A DNA stretch of 64,000 bases from Streptomyces sp. NBC_00568 (GTDB lineage Bacteria; Actinomycetota; Actinomycetes; Streptomycetales; Streptomycetaceae): the NCBI RefSeq assembly GCF_026341855.1, contig NZ_JAPENW010000001.1:1612001-1676000 (forward strand), read 5' to 3'. Shown here one piece after another: positions 60,878 to 64,000 of this stretch. Under the pieces are notes generated by a model. The model ran no database searches and was not told the DNA's origin. It was given only the letters and a program-made list of their open reading frames with translations. Made by a program: the position numbers and the translations under genes. The first letter of the stretch is position 1. Every line of letters begins with the position of its first letter.

Positions 60878-61291
60878 GTGTCCCAGATCGCAGGCGAGCC
60901 CGCGACGAAGGACTTCGTGGAAGTCCGGCTGCCGGCCGCGGGTGCCTACCTGTCGGTACTGCGCACGGCCACGGCCGGGCTGGCAGCCCGTTTGGACTTC
61001 ACCCTCGACGAGATCGAGGACCTGCGCATCGCGGTGGACGAGGCCTGCGCGATCCTGCTGCAGCAGGCCGTCCCCGGTTCGGTGCTCAGTTGTGTCTTCC
61101 GGCTCATCGACGACTCACTGGAGGTCACGGTCTCGGCGCCGACCACGGACGGTCACGCTCCGTCACGTGACACTTTCGCGTGGACCGTCCTTTCCGCCCT
61201 CGCGGGGAAGGTCGACTCCACCGTCGCCGAGGACAAGACCGTTTCGATCAGCCTCTACAAACAGCGCGGCGCGGGACCCGGGCCGGCGTGA
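60878..61291 (+). CDS. Anti-sigma factor of SigH (RsbW-like ATP-binding)
   Basis: This 137-residue protein has a GHKL/HATPase fold of the RsbW/SpoIIAB type: IEDLRIAVDEACAILLQ (N-box-like) and the C-terminal SISLYKQ. It matches in place and sequence the SigH antagonist called UshX/PrsH in S. coelicolor (recalled identity). It binds and sequesters SigH. GTG 60878 follows GGAGGTGAGG; an ATG 12 bases earlier is possible. The stop overlaps sigH by 4 bases. Confidence 0.88.
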   Translation: MSQIAGEPATKDFVEVRLPAAGAYLSVLRTATAGLAARLDFTLDEIEDLRIAVDEACAILLQQAVPGSVLSCVFRLIDDSLEVTVSAPTTDGHAPSRDTFAWTVLSALAGKVDSTVAEDKTVSISLYKQRGAGPGPA

Positions 61292-62454
61292 GGAACGGGG
61301 ACGGGCCGGTGCGGGACGAAGAGCGCGGCACACGGGAGCCTCCCGCGGAGCGCGCCGACGGCCTCGACGGGCCGCGGCACACGGCGGACGGCGTCGACGG
61401 CATCCCCGAACAGGCCCGGCCGCATCCGGAGAACGGCGTCTCCTCGGCAGCCGCAGCGCAGCTGGGGGTCTCCTCCCCCGTCCGGGGAGGTTCCCCCGGT
61501 TCGAGCGCAGCCGAGGACATGGGGGAAGAGCCGCGAGCTCGGGGAATGGTGACGGGCGGGACTATGAGCGAGCACGAGCGAAACGCGGAGCAGAACGTGC
61601 AGGGCGCGCAGCACGGGCCGAGTGCCCAGCCGGTCCAGCACGGGCCGAGCGCCCAGCCGGTCCAGCACGGGCCGAGCGCCCAGCACATCCAGCACGATCC
61701 CCAGGACCGCAGCGGGGCCCGGGCGATGTTCATCGAGCTGCGCAAGCTGCAGGACGGCAGCGCCGAGTACGCGGAGCTGCGCAATCAGCTGGTCCGCATG
61801 CATCTGCCGCTCGTCGAGCACCTCGCGCGCCGCTTCCGCAACCGCGGTGAGCCGCTGGACGACCTCACCCAGGTCGCGACGATCGGGCTGATCAAGTCGG
61901 TCGACCGGTTCGACCCGGAGCGCGGCGTCGAGTTCTCGACGTACGCGACCCCGACGGTGGTCGGCGAGATCAAGCGGCACTTCCGGGACAAGGGCTGGGC
62001 GGTGCGCGTCCCGCGTCGCCTCCAGGAACTGCGGCTGGCTCTGACCACGGCGACCGCGGAGCTCTCCCAGCTGCACGGCCGCTCACCGACGGTCCACGAG
62101 CTGGCCGAGAAGCTGGCCATCTCGGAGGAGGAGGTCCTGGAGGGCCTGGAGTCCGCCAACGCGTACTCCACGCTGTCCCTGGACGTCCCCGACACGGACG
62201 ACGAGTCCCCGGCCGTCGCGGACACCCTGGGCGCCGAGGACGAGGCGCTGGAGGGCGTCGAGTACCGGGAGTCCCTGAAGCCGCTCCTGGAGGACCTGCC
62301 TCCTCGGGAGAAGCGGATCCTGCTGCTTCGCTTCTTCGGCAACATGACGCAGTCGCAGATCGCGCAGGAGGTCGGCATCTCGCAGATGCATGTCTCTCGG
62401 CTGCTGGCCCGCACCCTGGCCCAGCTGCGGGAGAAGCTCCTCGTCGAGGAGTGA
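61288..62454 (+). CDS. sigH: SigH-type stress/developmental sigma factor
   Basis: This 388-residue SigB-family sigma factor has a long N-terminal extension (about 1-145) and sigma regions 2, 3 and 4 (from ELRNQLVRMHLPLVEHLARRF to QIAQEVGISQMHVSRLLARTL). The GTG start overlaps the anti-sigma stop (GTGA), but an internal ATG at 61564 could start a shorter form; S. coelicolor SigH also has several isoforms, from literature. The extension holds a palindrome (61441-61517) and three tandem repeats (61613-61693). It likely responds to osmotic stress and development. Confidence 0.92.
   Translation: MRNGDGPVRDEERGTREPPAERADGLDGPRHTADGVDGIPEQARPHPENGVSSAAAAQLGVSSPVRGGSPGSSAAEDMGEEPRARGMVTGGTMSEHERNAEQNVQGAQHGPSAQPVQHGPSAQPVQHGPSAQHIQHDPQDRSGARAMFIELRKLQDGSAEYAELRNQLVRMHLPLVEHLARRFRNRGEPLDDLTQVATIGLIKSVDRFDPERGVEFSTYATPTVVGEIKRHFRDKGWAVRVPRRLQELRLALTTATAELSQLHGRSPTVHELAEKLAISEEEVLEGLESANAYSTLSLDVPDTDDESPAVADTLGAEDEALEGVEYRESLKPLLEDLPPREKRILLLRFFGNMTQSQIAQEVGISQMHVSRLLARTLAQLREKLLVEE
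61441..61517. repeat. Long imperfect palindrome inside the SigH N-terminal extension
   Basis: Outer arms TCCTCGGC/GCCGAGGA and inner GGGGAGG/CCTCCCC arms form a stem of about 30 bp. It resembles scattered Streptomyces palindromic elements but is translated in frame here. Confidence 0.6.
61613..61693 (+). repeat. 27-bp tandem repeat in sigH
   Basis: Three in-frame copies encode QHGPSAQPV with small changes in the last. The unit is a multiple of three, so copy number can vary without a frameshift. Confidence 0.85.
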
Positions 62455-62461
62455 GACCCGC

Positions 62462-62914
62462 CTACTTCTCGTCCTGTACGTCACCGCCGGGCCCTCGGAT
62501 TCCGAGGGCCCGTGTCGTTGCCGGGTTCAGCAGCAGCACCAGGGCCGCCACCGCGACGGCCGCGAGGGCGATGCCGGCGGGGATCGCGACGCTGTCGGCC
62601 TGGAGCAGGGTGTAGGCGACCGGCAGCGCCATGATCTGGGTGATGAGGGCCGGGCCCCGGCTCCAGCCGCGGCGCAGCAGCAGTCCGCGCGCGGCGAGCA
62701 GCGGCAGCAGCGCGAGCACGATCAGCGTGACGCCGCCGGTGACGGCCTGCTGCCGGTTGTCGGGGTCGCCCGTGAGTCCGAGGACGAGGACGCAGACGCC
62801 GCCCGCCACGAGGGCGGTCCCCTCCAGCGCGGCCAGCGCCGCCGCGGCGGTCAGCCGCCCGGGACGGGGTTCGGCGAGGGGGGCGTCGGGGGTGGGATTC
62901 TGCTCACGGCTCAC
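62462..62914 (-). CDS. Integral membrane protein
   Basis: This 150-residue protein has about four transmembrane helices (about 24-45, 57-77, 90-108, 112-132), a pattern seen in small uncharacterised Streptomyces membrane proteins. The GTG start is immediately after an AGGA too close to be ideal; an upstream ATG at 62998 is in frame. It converges with sigH, only 7 bases between stops. Confidence 0.72.
   Translation of the reverse strand: MSREQNPTPDAPLAEPRPGRLTAAAALAALEGTALVAGGVCVLVLGLTGDPDNRQQAVTGGVTLIVLALLPLLAARGLLLRRGWSRGPALITQIMALPVAYTLLQADSVAIPAGIALAAVAVAALVLLLNPATTRALGIRGPGGDVQDEK
62488..62512. terminator. Terminator-like hairpin within the membrane-protein gene end
   Basis: A 12-bp near-perfect palindrome (CGGGCCCTCGGA/TCCGAGGGCCCG) with a 1-nt centre lies 34 bases after the sigH stop, inside the last codons of the convergent gene. 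It may end sigH transcription. Confidence 0.5.
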
Positions 62915-63085
62915 TCCTGAAGAGTAGCCGTCGGCTCCGGACCGCCGGGTGCCCCGGGGGCCGGGTACGGCCCGGTCCCAGGGCTCGCGCCGATCCATTT
63001 GCCGCGTCCCCGCTCACCCCGGACCTCTTACTCGATCCCTACCTCGGTCTGGGCCGAGTACCACCCAGTAGGTACGCTGCTTCGC

Positions 63086-64000
63086 ATGCGCGCACTTCTC
63101 GTGGTCAATCCGGCAGCAACCACCACAAGTGCGCGGACGCGTGACGTCTTGATCCACGCGCTGGCCAGTGAGATGAAGCTCGAGGCGGTCACCACCGAGT
63201 ACCGCGGGCACGCCCGGGACCTCGCCAGACAGGCCGCGGACAGCGACGAGATAGACCTGGTCGTGGCCCTCGGCGGGGACGGCACGGTCAACGAGGTCGT
63301 GAACGGTCTTCTCCACCGGGGCCCCGACCCGGAAAGCCTGCCCCGCCTCGCCGTGGTCCCCGGCGGTTCCACCAACGTCTTCGCCCGCGCCCTCGGCCTG
63401 CCGAACGACGCCGTGGAGGCGACCGGCGCCCTGCTGGACGCGCTGCGCGAGGAGCGCGAGCGCACGGTCGGCCTCGGCCTCGCCGCGGGGACTCCCGGCA
63501 CGGAGGACGGGGCCGTACCTTCCCGCTGGTTCACCTTCTGCGCCGGCCTCGGCTTCGACGCGGGGGTGGTGGGGCGGGTCGAGCAGCAGCGCGAACGCGG
63601 TCGGCGCTCCACCCATGCGCTGTATCTCCGCCAAGTGGTACGCCAGTTTTTGGACGAACCTCACCGCCGGCACGGAACGATCACCCTGGAGCGCCCCGGC
63701 GCGGACCCGGTCACCGATCTGGTCCTGTCCATCATCTGCAACACCGCGCCGTGGACGTTTCTCGGCAATCGTCCGGTGTACGCGGCGCCTAAGGCCTCGT
63801 TCGATACCGGACTCGACGTACTCGCCCTCAGCCGCATGTCGACGGCCTCGGTTGCCCGGTATGCCACCCAGTTGCTCACTTCGTCCCCCGAACGCGGCCC
63901 CCAGGGCAAGCACGCCGTCTCCCTGCATGACCTGACGGACTTCACCTTGCATTCGAAGGTGCCACTGCCCCTTCAGATGGACGGCGACCATCTCGGACTG
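63086..64000 (+). CDS. Diacylglycerol kinase-like lipid kinase (3'-truncated)
   Basis: At least 305 residues are present; the frame runs off the right edge. The catalytic domain has MRALLVVNPAATTT, ALGGDGTVNEVVNGLL (about 60-75) and PGGSTNVFARALGL, the DAGK_cat/YegS signature. It phosphorylates a lipid such as diacylglycerol with ATP. The ATG has no strong ribosome site, and the first residues match the family start. It lies downstream of the convergent membrane gene. Confidence 0.9.
   Translation, partial: MRALLVVNPAATTTSARTRDVLIHALASEMKLEAVTTEYRGHARDLARQAADSDEIDLVVALGGDGTVNEVVNGLLHRGPDPESLPRLAVVPGGSTNVFARALGLPNDAVEATGALLDALREERERTVGLGLAAGTPGTEDGAVPSRWFTFCAGLGFDAGVVGRVEQQRERGRRSTHALYLRQVVRQFLDEPHRRHGTITLERPGADPVTDLVLSIICNTAPWTFLGNRPVYAAPKASFDTGLDVLALSRMSTASVARYATQLLTSSPERGPQGKHAVSLHDLTDFTLHSKVPLPLQMDGDHLGL

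Overview
This is a 64 kb piece of a Streptomyces chromosome. The evidence is very high GC with strong G/C third-position bias, GTG starts, and Streptomyces-lineage families: a CvnABCD conservon, nickel superoxide dismutase with its maturation protease, multifunctional 2-oxoglutarate decarboxylase/dehydrogenase, a family 2 encapsulin beside a polyprenyl synthetase, and a SigH-type sigma factor with its ATP-binding anti-sigma factor. From memory the gene order resembles the S. coelicolor segment holding lon, kgd, the NADP-malic enzyme and sigH. No rRNA, tRNA, CRISPR array or complete transposon was recognised. Both window edges cut genes: a penicillin-binding protein on the left and a diacylglycerol kinase-like protein on the right.

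Layout. 1-4.5 kb: PBP tail, a DUF3291 protein, two divergent diiron proteins (ferritin-like and AurF-like) and a TetR regulator. 4.6-6.9 kb: secreted NlpC/P60 hydrolase, lipoprotein, membrane protein. 6.9-8.5 kb: a 1.5 kb insertion flanked by exact 37-bp direct repeats, carrying one DUF6082-like gene of lower GC. It sits in the 3' end of a StyA-like flavin monooxygenase gene. 8.4-14.7 kb: the monooxygenase as last gene of a conservon operon (cvnA-B-C-D, minus strand). 15-20 kb: PP2C-like protein, MarR regulator, GH25 muramidase, and lon with HAIR-like and ClgR-like operators. 20-25 kb: acetyltransferase, small membrane protein, 11-bp minisatellite, decayed glycoside hydrolase remnant, spermidine-synthase-like protein, OmpR-type two-component system. 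25-29 kb: kgd. 29-34 kb: DUF4097/PadR operon and a Clp-N/HTH operon with strong palindromic operators. 34-40 kb: oxidoreductase, malic enzyme, polar amino-acid ABC transporter. 40-42.5 kb: methyltransferase, CGNR protein, sodX/sodN. 43-53 kb: membrane proteins, AraC/glyoxalase pair, ATP-grasp/VOC bicistron, DUF952, an ECF sigma with C-terminal domain plus YciI-like partner, reductase/TetR pair, acetyltransferase. 53.6-56.4 kb: encapsulin/polyprenyl synthetase operon. 56.7-60.6 kb: amidase, D-cysteine desulfhydrase/ACC deaminase-like enzyme, Na+/H+ antiporter, UBP zinc finger. 60.6-64 kb: the sigH locus and lipid kinase.

Functional themes are envelope and peptidoglycan maintenance, stress and development signalling (Lon, conservon, SigH, two-component systems), central C4/C5 metabolism (Kgd, malic enzyme, amino-acid uptake) and nickel-based oxidative defence. 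The observations that most deserve follow-up are the small att-flanked element in the styA-like gene, the operator architecture of the Clp-N/HTH operon, the encapsulin-terpenoid locus, the dual-controlled lon promoter, and the palindrome and tandem repeats inside the SigH N-terminal extension.
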